Position numbers and translations under genes: made by a program
Notes under the pieces: generated by a model
Told to the model about the DNA's origin: nothing
The model's input: only the letters and a program-made list of their open reading frames with translations
Databases searched by the model: none
Shown here: positions 41,052 through 53,800 of the stretch, in pieces
How positions within the stretch are numbered: the stretch's first letter is position 1
How the letters are laid out: each line of letters begins with the position of its first letter
Assembly (NCBI GenBank): GCA_015227615.1
Contig: JAALGZ010000006.1
Coordinates: 558,001 to 622,000 of the forward strand
Direction of reading: 5' to 3'
From: Labyrinthula sp. Ha
Taxonomy: Eukaryota; Sar; Bigyra; Labyrinthulida; Labyrinthulaceae
DNA: 64,000 nucleotides

Positions 41052-44000
41052 TTATACTTGTAATTGTCAGGTTATACGCAGTAAAATTGCGTATAAGCTG
41101 CGTAAAACTTTTGCGTAGGAAGGAGTTAACTGTATCCCGTTCTTCTTTATTTGGTTTAACAGTTTCCCCTTCTGCTTCTTGTAGCTGATTGTATAGGTGT
41201 TGGTAGGTCTCATTACCGGTAGAAACGGTAACTAATGGTAAGATATATCCCTTAAAACCTCTTACCTTTTACTTACCGTTATGGTGATTATAGTTCCGTT
41301 ATTCCATAGATTATTCAAACCCGATAATGTCATCAATCTCTCGTCTCAGCCCGTTATGTCTCGAACTATCTTTGAAGGAATACAAATGTATAAAAATAAT
41401 AACTTAGAATAAGGTTAAGATCATATGAAAAATACCATTCGAAAACTTATAGTCCTAGAAGTTTTAAGGCATTAGTAAACTGCATTCAAAGTTGAAAGAA
41501 ATATAGAATATCTAGGAAATTCTGCTTATGAATCGTGAAAATGCGCTTAATTACAGCCAGAAAAGAGCTCTATCTTGGGGTAAGCCTTATCTCAGAGGCC
41601 CTGAAGTACACCATATCAAATTTGTTGTTACTTCCTAAGATCTAATAAGACGTAATATAGCTGTTTATTAAGCTAAACTGCTGACACGTAAGTATTAAGA
41701 CACGAAATTCTGAAGCAGCAGTTATATACCAAGAATTATTTCAATGAAAGTAAGTTTTCGTTAGCAAAGTCTTTCTCTTTCTATACAAAAAATAATTATA
41801 ATGTAACCAATAAACCCTATGAGCATAAAGTACTTTCCATTTTTGATGCGAAGAAACTTGTTTTTACTTAAGCGTATCATTTTTCTATTTTAGAAATATA
41901 TGCTAGTTTTAAATATTAATGTTTTTTTTTGTGCATCTACACAGATTCTTATATAGCGTGCCAATACAGTCTATTAAGCGTAATTAAAGGAATATTTGCA
42001 GCAAAACCCGCTTAAGATCTTAAGATTTGAGCACTCTAGGATGCTCTCCTTTTCTGTTCTTCTCAGGCCAACCTGTATTTTCTGTCAAATACCTAGAATA
42101 TGAAAGGGATACTTCGAAGCAAATTATTGAATTATTTAAAAATATTTGCAGTTTTACAATTCTCTTAAATATAGATTGAATCTCATCCAAGACAATCCTA
42201 AATTTGAGAGATTCAATTCTACGTAGAACACCAAATATCATTAAATTCGAGTACATTCACTTTATATCAACTAGAAATAAATAAAGCACTAAATTACATC
42301 AGTTTCAAAAGCCGACACCGGGAGCTATTATTATCAGTTTGACTCCTAAAAGATAATTTTATATTCTTTCTTGGCTATGAGTTAGAGTTCCCAACTATGT
42401 CACCGATTTTTCAAAAATGTAGTAAAACGGCCATATGATCTAAACTATGTACTTAACCCAAACATAAACATTAATATATGCGTTATACCTGTCCTACGAA
42501 CTTTTGGCAAAATAATATTGGGCTTAAACCTAAGTAAAGTATAAAAGCCATGATTACTGAAAGTAACGTACATAGTATTGGTTTTCTCTTGTTTCAAAAT
42601 CTTCCTATAAATACAAGACTGTCATTAACTAAATGTTCCACATTAAGAATTTTTTTTCTACAATGTGCTTTTTCAATCTATTTGATGATGATGAGTACTT
42701 TAAACCCTACAAGTTTTAATTTTAAGAGTCCTTTTCACTAAGTTTACAGATCCCTTAAAAGACATTCATTCAAACGTAACATCGTGAAGAGCAACTTTAT
42801 AGATAATTTGATTCTTTTCAAATCCTATTTACTTACCATACCTGACTTCTTAAACCATTTGTCAAAGTTCTTGTACTATTGTCCCGTGTAACTGAGCTAA
42901 ACTTCACCCAGAAAAGTCAAATGCTGAAAATTTACACATATGAAAATAGTAAATCCCTCAGTCTTGTTATAAGCCTGTACATTTTTGTACTAGAAAGCTC
43001 ACAGTAATGAACATAAAGTCTGTGAAAATTTGAATAGTAAGCTATGTTTTCTCGTGTATTTTTTTTTAGGAAAAGCCGATATTGACGTAAATGCTGTTTT
43101 TCTCAACTTCAATCCGTGTAATACCTCAAGAAATACTCGTCTAGAACCTGAATAGACCTCACCAGTCAAAATAACGGGTGAACTTAGGTCTAGAAACAAA
43201 ATTGTTTGAGAATTGGTGTTTTCTGTATAGACTTCCTAACAATGTATCCTATTTCGAGGATCTCAGAAACTCTGAAAAAGGATACCCTTAAATGTCAAGT
43301 ATTCCTGAATGGGTGATACCAAGTAACATAACAGCCTGAGAAATGGTAGTTACTCAGAGGTATGAATGACTTAGGGTTTCTCTGATTTTTGTTCGACGAA
43401 ACTCCAAGAGCTTCCCTATTAATCTCTACAGTAGTTTTTTGGCTTAATTAAACTTTACTCCAAAGTCAACTTTAAAATAGCTAAAACTGAACTTTTAATG
43501 GGATAAATATCAAAAATCTTGACTCTAACCTTATTTAAGACCAATTTACAGTAACTTAGAGGAGAAAAAAATAAAGTTTGATGTTGTTATTGGTTTTAAT
43601 TTTGTAAATCTCTGTCATATTATTGCAAGTTAATATAGAAAAATATATATTTTTTTAATTTTTACATATGATAAAGTATTCAAAAGAATATATAAAATAC
43701 AGACATTGAGGATATTAATATTTATAATAATAGTTAGAGTTCTTGTTCACGAAAAACCCATACTGGAGATGTGTTTCAGGTATAGTAAAGCGAAGCAAGT
43801 TCTAGCGGTTTGGTACTACCAGAAAGAATTGGTTAGTTTGGTTCTATAGAAAGTGTTTCTAAATATTTCAAAGTGCAAACATTAGTTTCAACAACCTTAC
43901 TTTATTAGCTTTGGTTGAATTTGCTTTTTTTTGACTGAAAACAGGATGGAATGTAAACTTGGCGTATTATCCAAAAGGCGGAAATTTTCGTTATGTCAGA

Positions 44001-44199
44001 AACTTCGTCCAAAATATCAGAACATTTTATTTCTTCTATTCTCTTACACATTTCTAATAATAAACATTCTACAAGATATAAGAGGTGCTCATGAAAAAAT
44101 CGCATTCTACCCGAAACTCTGCAAGTGATTAATACAATGCGGCAGTTTTAGGTAACCTGATCACGGGAAATTTTACTAGTTTGGTTCAACAAGTATACC
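41052..44199. other. Start of a 12.7-kb gene desert
   Basis: AT-rich with no supported gene. It contains a palindromic repeat at 41210-41323 (listed) and a minus-strand 78-codon frame at 42020-42256 ending '...GWPEKNRKGEHPRVLKS' that I do not recognise. Confidence 0.45.
41210..41323. repeat. Palindromic GGTAGAAACGG repeat, related to 58629-58749
   Basis: The left part carries CGGTAGAAACGG (41217-41228) and GGTAAG, and the right part CTTACCGTT and CCGTTATTCC in inverted order. It ends TTCAAACCCG, the inverse of CGGGTTTGAA at the start of the 58.6-kb copy. Partly degenerate. Confidence 0.5.
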
Positions 44200-45500
44200 T
44201 TCTCGTGAATACGCAGTTTGGTGATTTATATAAACGTAGGCCCTACACAATTATGAGGTGGTATTTGTAGGAATGCCAAGTCGATTGCGCGTTTTTGTGT
44301 TTTTCAATGGTTTTAGGCGACACTTTTGTGCTTAATATGGTTTTCATAAAAAATGTTTGAGAGACTACCTTCATTTGGGACAACTAATAGTTTAGAAATG
44401 GTATAGAATAGAATGAGGCAGACGACCTCATATTATTTTTCGGAAATAAATTAGATGATAATAAGACCAGGGAATAGGGTCAACTAAGATTATTAGCATA
44501 TCCAAGCTTCTTGAAGATAAGACAAAAATACCATTATGGCTCGAACGCAGAAATGACAAAATAAAGAAGTTAAATAAATATATTTCAGTACCGAAAAGCG
44601 AAATCAAAGTGGGAAAATTATCTTCATAGGGATAATAGCCTTATCGAGACACACAAGAGTGAAATCCATTAAACCAACCAAATTATTAATAGTTAGAGGA
44701 TATCAAGACGGAGCCCCATACGCCAATGATTGCGTTACCAATTGGTTGTAGGCATTATGGGATTAGAATCCAGTTACTCTTCTGGATCTGATTGGCTGGA
44801 GCAATTTATCGAAACATAATTTCAAATACTTTGCCTGCATGAGTGATGCGCAGAATGCAGATTCCTTTTACTCAGAGAAAAAAAATTGACACGGGCTGAA
44901 AAAATAATTTTGGGAAGTTTCAAAAGCAATATCACAAAAAAAACTATGCAAAAACAAGAAACTAAAGTAAAGTTCCCTCAACCCAAGGCCCCAACCCTGA
45001 AAGAGGAAGAACCGAGTAAAACTTAGGGAAATAGACTACCGCTATCTATTCTATTTCAGAAGAAATTATTAAGATGAGTACTACGCTTCCTAGTGAACCA
45101 CTAAGGTGGAGAACTCGCGCTTCTCGCTTTTTTACGAGACAAAAAATCCTTGCAAAAAGATTTTATAACCACAAAGGATTTAAAATCTACAACACAAGGT
45201 GTAGTTCGGATCGAAACTGCTCATTTGAAGTTAACATTAAGCTTAATGTTGGCACTTCTAAACCATTATCGTCAGAATTATGAATCTTCCTTGAGCCCAC
45301 GAAGCGAAAGCAATAGAAAATATTAAAATATAGATAAAGTAGCTAACAAAAATGAGAATAAAATTTATTGGTGTATTTAAGAATTACCGACAGTGGAATC
45401 GCAGCAGCAGATGTTGCTCTTAATTGCTATTTCCAAGCAATTTATTTGACAAAAATCAGTAAAAATGATTATGACAAAGATTATTCAAAGAGTTAATTCC
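44200..45500 (+). mobile_element. Probable second decayed non-LTR (LINE-like) remnant
   Basis: At 44412-44460 the plus strand reads 'NEADDLILFFGNKLDD', which fits the catalytic [YF]ADDLILF block of non-LTR reverse transcriptases. A long, sparsely interrupted frame continues with 'GLESSYSSGSDWLEQFIE' and a Lys/Pro-rich piece 'KVKFPQPKAPTLKEEEPSK', then a further coding-like frame to 45290. A candidate 'GDTFVLNMVF' just upstream would sit where GDPLSPLLF is expected, but this match is weak. Ends are not defined. Confidence 0.35.
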
Positions 45501-48500
45501 AGTGTAGATAATAATATTAAAAAATATATACACATATAAGAAAAGTTGTCTACAGCGCGAAAGCGATTTAATCTGAATTTGAATTATTACAAGGACGGTA
45601 TTTTTCTACATGGGCTCAACTTCCAAAAGAGTCTACAGAATAAATCAGGAAATATGAACAGGGATTAAATTAGAGTGAATACTTTCCATGATACCAGCAA
45701 ATATGTGTTAGTAGGCACTATCCTTTACGGGATCTATTACTTTATAAAAAATCTATTTTGCACACGCAACGATATGAAGTTAGTCAAACGTTGAGGTTAT
45801 GAAGGTTGCACCAACAATGAGTCAGAAAAAAACTGAGGTACCCGTGACATATGAGAGTTAAATATTGATAATTACGGTTGAAATAATTCGTACCTTGCAT
45901 ACTCTCTATAGGAAAGATTTCTGAGCAAAATTGAACTCGGTTTTCTCTGAGCAAATAGGAAATAAAATATCGAAACCCACATCTAGTTTATTGAATGTAT
46001 CGACGGGAAATTGCCTGAGGATAACAATCTTGGCAAACTTAAGAAAAGGCTGTCGCGGGAGTTTCAAGGTAAGCCTCAATAAAAAGGCCTAAAACTGAAG
46101 AAAAATCTGAGCGACGACACAAAAAATTCCTCATGTTTTATCATATCTCTATTCAAAGTGTTCAGTCTTTTCACGCAACAATCAAATAATACGAAGTAGT
46201 AAAATATACTTTTAAAACATGTACCTTTGACGAGACTATTACCTTCCACGAGCTTAATTTAGATGTATACATAGAGACAGCTCAAAATACTCAATGACTT
46301 GATAAGGGGACAAGGTGCTCTCAAAAAGGTTATATGAGTTGTTCACAGCAGAGTTGAGTTTAGTGCGAAGTTGCTGAATCATTGAGATTTACCCAAGTGC
46401 AAGTGCGTCGTAAGCATTCCAACCACAAGACAAGAACCTATTTTTTAATTAGGAGAAACAGATAGGATTAAAATTTTTCTTTTAGTTGCAAGACATGAAA
46501 TAATCTTTGTTACTCCATAGATTTTGTGATATATACTGAGATCCTATAAGAAATTCCTACTTCAATCTCTGTCAATCTCCGAATAAGTTGAAAATTTAAA
46601 GGCAATTCTCCTTATATGCTTACTTTGTAGTGGATAGAGTAAAAAATTTAGGACTAAGGAAATTTCATGGCCTGGGGTTAAAGCTTCGCCGCCTGATCTT
46701 TTTCACAGCCCAAGAAATTCGGGGGGGAGAGCAAACATTGAGGGGACTGTATGCATGAAACTTTCCGGAGGTAATCTTCATAATCGATAAGTAAACATAT
46801 GCCCTCCGTTCTTTAGTTTTTTCGTGGGCGCAGTTTTTGAGCAAAACCTCGATTAGTTTTCCTTTCTCGATAATTTAAGATTGATTGTGGAAATATAGTT
46901 GAGCATATACCACTTCAGTTTCCTTTTATAATTCTCGAACATATTATATTAAAAAAAATCTTGAATTTCAATTTTATTCTGGTTTTATTTCATTTCTTGC
47001 TTTTCATGTGTTTGTATTGGGCAAAATACCTCATCCTACATTCTAACGCACTGCTAAGTAACACTTCGAACCCTATCCCCTTTTTTCTTCTTCATATCTT
47101 ATTATTTTGTTTTTTTCAGCTTCCTTTCAAAAATTGATAGATAAACTCTTTATTATATTGAGTACGTCTAGTTCCCAATCAAACTTTTTATTCTTATTAA
47201 TTTTCTTTTTCTTCTTGTTTTCTAAAAACTCTTGTAAAGTTCTTTTATCAATTACTTAAGACTTAAGAAAATTCTATATAAACTAGATTCAGCAAATTGC
47301 AGCTCGCGTTTGATCATTATAGTGACTGTATTTCACCAGAACACGTCATCACTTTTTTTACTCTTCCGTTACATTCCAATATGGCATTACCATCGATTTT
47401 ATCAATCATTCCTGAAATCCACTTTCTGTACATACAACTGCTTTCAATCAAATATCAAATTCACACAAGCCTATTTTACCCACAAGAGACCCACTTGGCT
47501 CTCAACAAAGTTTCGGTTGTACCTCACCCACTCAACCCATTTCTATCTTTATATTTCACTTATTAGAGGCCAGAACATCAGCTCCTTTTTGTATATACAC
47601 AAACCAAAACTAGCTTATTTCAACAATTATTAACCCAAACAACCAGGATAAAAGAATGAACCTTTTTTTCCTCAGAAACTTTTCATCTATGAAAACACTT
47701 CTTGAAATTATCATCATCTGGTATTTGGTTGGTTGAGCGAGTTTCTAAGATAGCTTTATCCATATCTAAAGCAAACTATGGGTGTACCTTAAATTGGTTT
47801 CCGCATTAGAATATCCACCTTCAAATCTTTTTTATCTTGAATAAGCAATTCTTTCTAGTTTGAGGCTTAAAATATCATTTTCTGGGATTATATCACATGA
47901 TACGTTTGGAAAAATGACTTCTGCATAGGTATTCAATGGTAACCAGTGAGTGAACATAGGATGAAAGCTTCACTTTATTTAAGTGTTGCTCCTTTGAATA
48001 TATCCAGGCGCATTGATGAGATACTTGTTTTCACTTACTATTTAATTTCTCTTTGTTTCTTTTACTGGGTATTTATTTCTTGGCAATTAAAAATCGAGAC
48101 AATGAGAATTATATCTATCGGGTTCCTGAGTCAGAAAGAACTAATAATTATAAATATTTAAATAAAACCTGTATACAATCAAATTATTTAGCAACTTGTT
48201 AACCTATACCTAACAAAATGCAAGTAAATAACTTAGTATTCACCAGATGAACAACCATTGACAAAAACTGCGGCTCATTAAGCCTTGGATATTTTGTTTA
48301 CCTTCGTGAACGAATTACTTAAAGAAGCGAAAGTAGCATATCCTAAATATTTTAACTCTTTGTTCACGTGTATGATCAGGCTAATAATATAAAGGGGGTA
48401 TATTAGAGAACCACACGAAAAAAGTTATATTTTATTATTGTTCTCTAGTACGCTATTAGAATGTTTGAAGAATAGTTCTATGGGTCAAGTGAGCCATAGA

Positions 48501-51500
48501 GAGTATAAACCTAGGAACTGCAAGAAATACAATATATATATATATTCAAGGTTTAATATAAATATCCTACTTGAAAAGACTCTTCAAATCAAATGTAACT
48601 AGTTTATGGTTTTAGTCTCAAGATTCCTCTTTTACATTTTTCTTAGAAAATGTTACCCAGGGTTAAAGAGTGTTTCTAAATCTTAGATAGTAATATAATC
48701 ATGATTTGGTACCAAAAAAATGAAAAATATAAATTCGAGATCATAAAGATTTCTTGCTGAGGCGTGTGAAAATACCATATTTAAGCCGGGGTTGAAAATA
48801 GGTTTGTTCAAGACGAAGCCGAGGCAATCATACTGGTCTGGGGATGGAAATGTCTCTAGCCGCGAGCGCAGATACAACTCTTGTCCCAGGGGTATATTCT
48901 AGTTCTTGTTTAAAAAAATTATTATATCCACGATCGTATATGTATTAATGGATCCCAATTTAATTCATCTGATTGGATGATCGCACTGGCCTGAAATAAG
49001 TATTCTTAACCTACAGAGAATTTAATTGTACGAGATTGCCAATTTTAGAGCTGAAGTTAGCGCGAAATTAGATATAAATCTTTGCCAGTGTACGGCTACC
49101 AGAAACTGTAAATTTTTTCTTGTCCTATTCTTGGAAATGTCTTACTGCATAACATTAATATGTATCGTAGATAGTGTATTTCATACACACCTAGATAAAC
49201 AAAATATTTCCCAAGGTAAAAGAACCAATATTTACAGGATCAAATCTGCATCATACTCCAATGAAAAATTAAGTGGAATTTAAGAAAAACCCAGGGAAAG
49301 AATCATTGATTGTTCCATCTCATTGTAGATTGATTGCATAAAATATTATTTTGGTCAGCAAGAAACACCGACAAAGATACTCCACGAATGTAAAGTAACG
49401 GGTTTTATCTCCTAGTAGGGTATAAAATCATAGCTTGGGTTTTGGTGATATATTTGGCTTTTACAAGTAAAATTTTTTCACACACGACTTAATGGCTAAT
49501 CAAATACTGCTGACAATGTTTTCATTACTTGGTGAGTTGATAAATGCAGTATTTCACTCAACCTTTTTAGTTTTCATGATTTTTTAAGAGTTTCCGAGGG
49601 TAACAATATTGCAGAATCTTTTACAAAGTTTTACAATTGTTAAGCCTTCCCATATTACCTTTCATTTATGGCAAATTCACATTTTTTTGTTCCATGAATT
49701 GTATAGCATTTCTTTGAGGTCAAAGAATCTTCCATCTGGGGAGGGTCTGACAAGTTTATGGTTTAGTATCAATCCTCCTTTTAAGGATATCAGCATTATG
49801 ATATCAAATGTCTCATCTGCAAACCCAATATCAGGCAATGCACCACATCTAATAGTACATATTACTTCACATCGATTAACAGATCTTCCAAAAAAGTATA
49901 AGAAACTCAATCTTAGTTTGATTTCAGCAAAACTCTTCATGTTGAATTGGGGATTGATTATTCAAAAATAAATAAATACCAGCGTGTGATTCATTTCCTT
50001 GACCAAACTCGCATATTTTAAGGAATTTATCTTTCCAACCACAACAAGATGGGAGAAATACTTGGAGGCAATATTAATAATGCTTTATGGATTCAAACTT
50101 AGTTAAATTTTTAGTAACATTGTATGGGAGATCCATTCAACGAAATCTTATGCTACATGCTAAAGCATGGGTTATTCTCCATATGTATTTCCTTTGGGTT
50201 TACTCTGGGAATCTTTCTATGTAAATAAGAGTCAACTGTAATATCTGCCTTTGTGGATAAATGCATTCTTAAGCTTAGGTAACACAACTCTACAAGCACC
50301 AAATTCCTTAGAATTCTTGTTCGGTGTCAATTTACATGCAATGTCAAATTCATTGAAAGATTATTGCAGCATATTCATACAGACAGCATGTTGTCACTAA
50401 AATAACGTTTCTATGCCTAATGGGATTGGTTTCTGAAAATAAAATTATTTTCTGCCCAAATGTTGTGTCGGTATTCAATGCAATGATGCCAAATCTGAAT
50501 TCATATAGGATCTTCTAAATACCCCCGAAAAATATTACCCTCAATCTAGTTTATCCAGTTATTAGTGCCCCGTTGCAGAGCTACTTATTTCCACTTTGAT
50601 GTAAACTAACTTCATTTATGTAGCCATGTTACCTCGTTGCACCAACTATAAAGATTTTAGCAACACTTGCAGATCTATCTATTTGATACGCAGCTAGAAG
50701 AAGGGTATTTATTTTGAACAATCTATGTTATCCCTGTCTAGAAGCAAGAAATTAAATCAATGACAGTGGAGAAACTGTAATCATATGTTTATTGGATTAA
50801 GACTTAGCAAGAATATGGTCTTTATCTCAAGCCACGAGTATGTTTTGTTAACAAACTGAGATAACTATTTTTTTTATCTATTATATTTTTTTTGGCAAAT
50901 ACCTGGGGCTGAAAATCAACTACCTGAATAAATCAGAAACATTATAAAGAAACTCATAAAGAAAGTTGTGAGGTAATTGGTATCCAACCTCATGTCATTC
51001 CAGCTACTATTGTTACGTTTACTAAATATACTGGACATCAAATATACTCCGTTCCGAATCTATTATCATATCGTTATTCTTGCGCTGTTCTTATTATCAT
51101 GACCCATTTTGATTTGATTTTGTTGGTTTAGCCACGAAGATATTACATTTTTTCCGCATATTAGTTGTCGCCGAACATGTCATTCCGTTTTTTGCGTTTA
51201 TGGGGATATTCGTTTTCAAATATTAAATGTTACTTCTAAACACAGATTGGCGAGTATCTGTGCTCTCACTTTTGTCGGGTGTAGCAAAAGCTTAGCTCTT
51301 GGTTCCTGGATAAAATGAATAGATCCTTTCTGTATCTCTAGTTGTTTTCTTCAAGAATCGCTATATACACTACTAAGGATTTGCTGCGCATATATTCTCT
51401 AGCTTTCTGCTCAGATTCATCTAGAATTCGCCTTTCTTCTTTATGTCCTTACAGCGATATAATTCTAGAGCAAATCATTGGTGGCATGACAGCCTGTGAA

Positions 51501-53780
51501 GGTATAGCTCAGTTGGAAGCGCTATTTTCAAGGGTTTCCATCCCCTGGATATCTAGTTGTATAAACAGGTAGGTGTGTATGCCCCAAACTAACTACTTTA
51601 GTGCATGCTTCTTGTAGTTAAGACTTAACTATTATTTAATACTTACTTGTTTGCCGATATTTGTTCATATCAGACCTCCCATTTTGAGCCTTTTAATAAT
51701 CAGTCTTAAGAAACCGGGAAACTATTTTGTTAGTGTTTAGACTGAGCTCTTGTAGCTAAAATGAACTTGAAGACATCATGCAAACTAGCAGTATATGGGT
51801 TTATATGCTACCACAAAATTAAGTAATATTTAAAAACGATTTGTAGCGCAAAACACAACAGATGATGATTAAGAACATGAACCTAATATTAATGTAGGCC
51901 AGTCGTCCACCCAGCTAGAACATCAAGATTAATTAGCATTAACACCAAAGTCCAAGTGCCAAGGAAACAACTCGCACTGTACAAAACAGTTCAGGATCTG
52001 CTCATGTCTTTAGAAGAACCTCGAAAGTAAAGATAGTGCATAGAATCAGGCCAGGTGTTAATTTAGAATGTATTACAAGCCTTTTTTAAGAAAGTGTAGT
52101 CCAAGAACTCTCTGTTCCTATTGAACAAGAAATAATTCAGTCGAATTTGGACTAGAATATCCATGAAAAAAAGAGGTACCAAGCGTAGTTAAAGCACAAA
52201 CTAGGGGAAGATATTGTTCTTATAGTAGCAACTACTAACTTGCATCTCTCGTATATATTTGACCCTCCCAACAGTTCGCAACTACAAAGCGAATTCGCGG
52301 TGATAAAGTGAATACTATTGTTACCACTGCGACAAGTAATCCATTAAATTCTTGCTTTGCACATGGGGTTGCTCTTTGTCTTGCATTTATTTCGCTTTCT
52401 CAATTCTTGTCTCTTTGGGTCATATCTGCTTCAAAAAATATTACTAAACATGTGAAAACAAATGGAAGTAACTTCGAAATGTTTTCACACCACAGGTCCC
52501 AAAAGTGCGCCATATTTAATGGTTAAATTATTTTCTAATTAGAGTTTTTCACCTGTTAAGTGCTCTCAGGAATTAAGTATTCTGAACACTTTAAACATTT
52601 TTCGGATAGACGAATCTTGATATCTCAAATTTAAGGTGGATTTATGTACTCTAGTACTACTTATGTTTACTTGTTGAGGCTATGCCTATCCAAACAATAT
52701 GAGGTAGTATGTTTCATTTAGTGCTGCCCCAGTACCTTCCTCTGCTTGAAACAAACCAAACACACAATAAGAAAAGATCTAACAAGCGTATAGAACACAC
52801 AGCCTAACGAAAAGCGAGGCAAAATTTAAAACAAAGAGAAACAACATTCATTCCCCACTTCATTTCTGGAGAATTTCAAGAATCTGCAATTTTTCTAGTA
52901 TGTTTTTGTCCCCTGCCTGCTTTTAATTAGGTCAGGCAAGGAAATACACTACAGTACACAGTCAAACCCTTTCCCATTCACAGTAATTCCCAGCTTCAGA
53001 TAGGCTTCGGTCAAATAATTATTGCTGGCCATAAAAAACGAGTACAATACGACATTACCAAATGTACCAGATCTGCAGTTCTGTTTGAAATGAAACCGGG
53101 AACACGAACGTAGTCTGGTTCTTCACCAAACTTAAAACCAAACACTTAAGTATACGAGAAAGAGACGTTCATACAAAATATATGGGATACGAAGAACAAG
53201 CTGGACAACTAGTTTGGGGAGGTGATGGTAAAAAGGCTGCTGTAGGAGTTGTTCAGTTACCAGTTAGCTGGTTGTGAAATAATTATGCTCTTCACTTATA
53301 TTGGTTACACGAAGTGGAATATATGATGTCTTTTCTTGAAGCTTTTATTGCGTGCAAATTCACAATATCACGCAGTTCTGATGTAAATTAATCCTGGAAT
53401 TTACTATGGGAAATTTTACATTAACGTGATTTTTAAGGGAGAAAAAAGGTTCGCAATTCCAATACTGTGTTCCAATAACTTTTTATATATTTTATATATG
53501 ACGACATATCTAAGAAGGTATACAACGATATTCATAATGGAACTTACCGGAATAAACGAAGTTTATGTAAGGTGTTATCGAAATATTACTAATATTCCGT
53601 GAAAAAATACAATATATAAGTAACCGTTTAGGAATAAATTAATTGTGCAAAAAATTTAAGAAGAAATTTGTTATTCTTTTATCCTCGAGTTATTTACTGC
53701 GTATATATTAACTGCAGCAAGATATTATTATATTCTAACACAAGTGTGGCCGCGTCGACTGGAATTAGTTTGTATCAAGT
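45501..53780. other. Gene desert
   Basis: No supported gene over 8.3 kb. T-rich tracts around 46900-47640 create long low-complexity frames. Short open frames at 47946, 49026, 49609, 51342 and 52308 lack motifs. A TA microsatellite lies near 48530-48545. Confidence 0.45.
53183..53275 (+). other. 30-codon ATG frame, protein-like, unrecognised
   Basis: 'MGYEEQAGQLVWGGDGKKAA' opens a short frame ending in TGA. Its Gly/Ala/Val-rich composition is unlike the surrounding AT-rich DNA. It could be a micropeptide or a relic exon. It is 500 bases upstream of metalloprotease copy 2; no splice path to it was found. Confidence 0.2.
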
Positions 53781-53800
53781 AGACGAAAAACCTCAATAGA

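Noticed and set aside
47297-47633. Overlapping plus-strand frames of 89 and 107 codons
   Set aside because: They lie in a T/C-rich tract, overlap each other and have low-complexity composition with no motif.
51505-51516. TAGCTCAGTTGG, a perfect tRNA A-box, in '...GGTATAGCTCAGTTGGAAGC'
   Set aside because: No B-box (GGTTCRANTCC) within 80 bases and no acceptor-stem pairing, so neither a tRNA gene nor a clear tRNA-derived SINE.
53748-53762. GTGGCCGCGTCGACTGG, like a NotI/SalI cloning adapter
   Set aside because: It is only a partial match and is embedded in continuous AT-rich genomic sequence; more likely chance than vector contamination.
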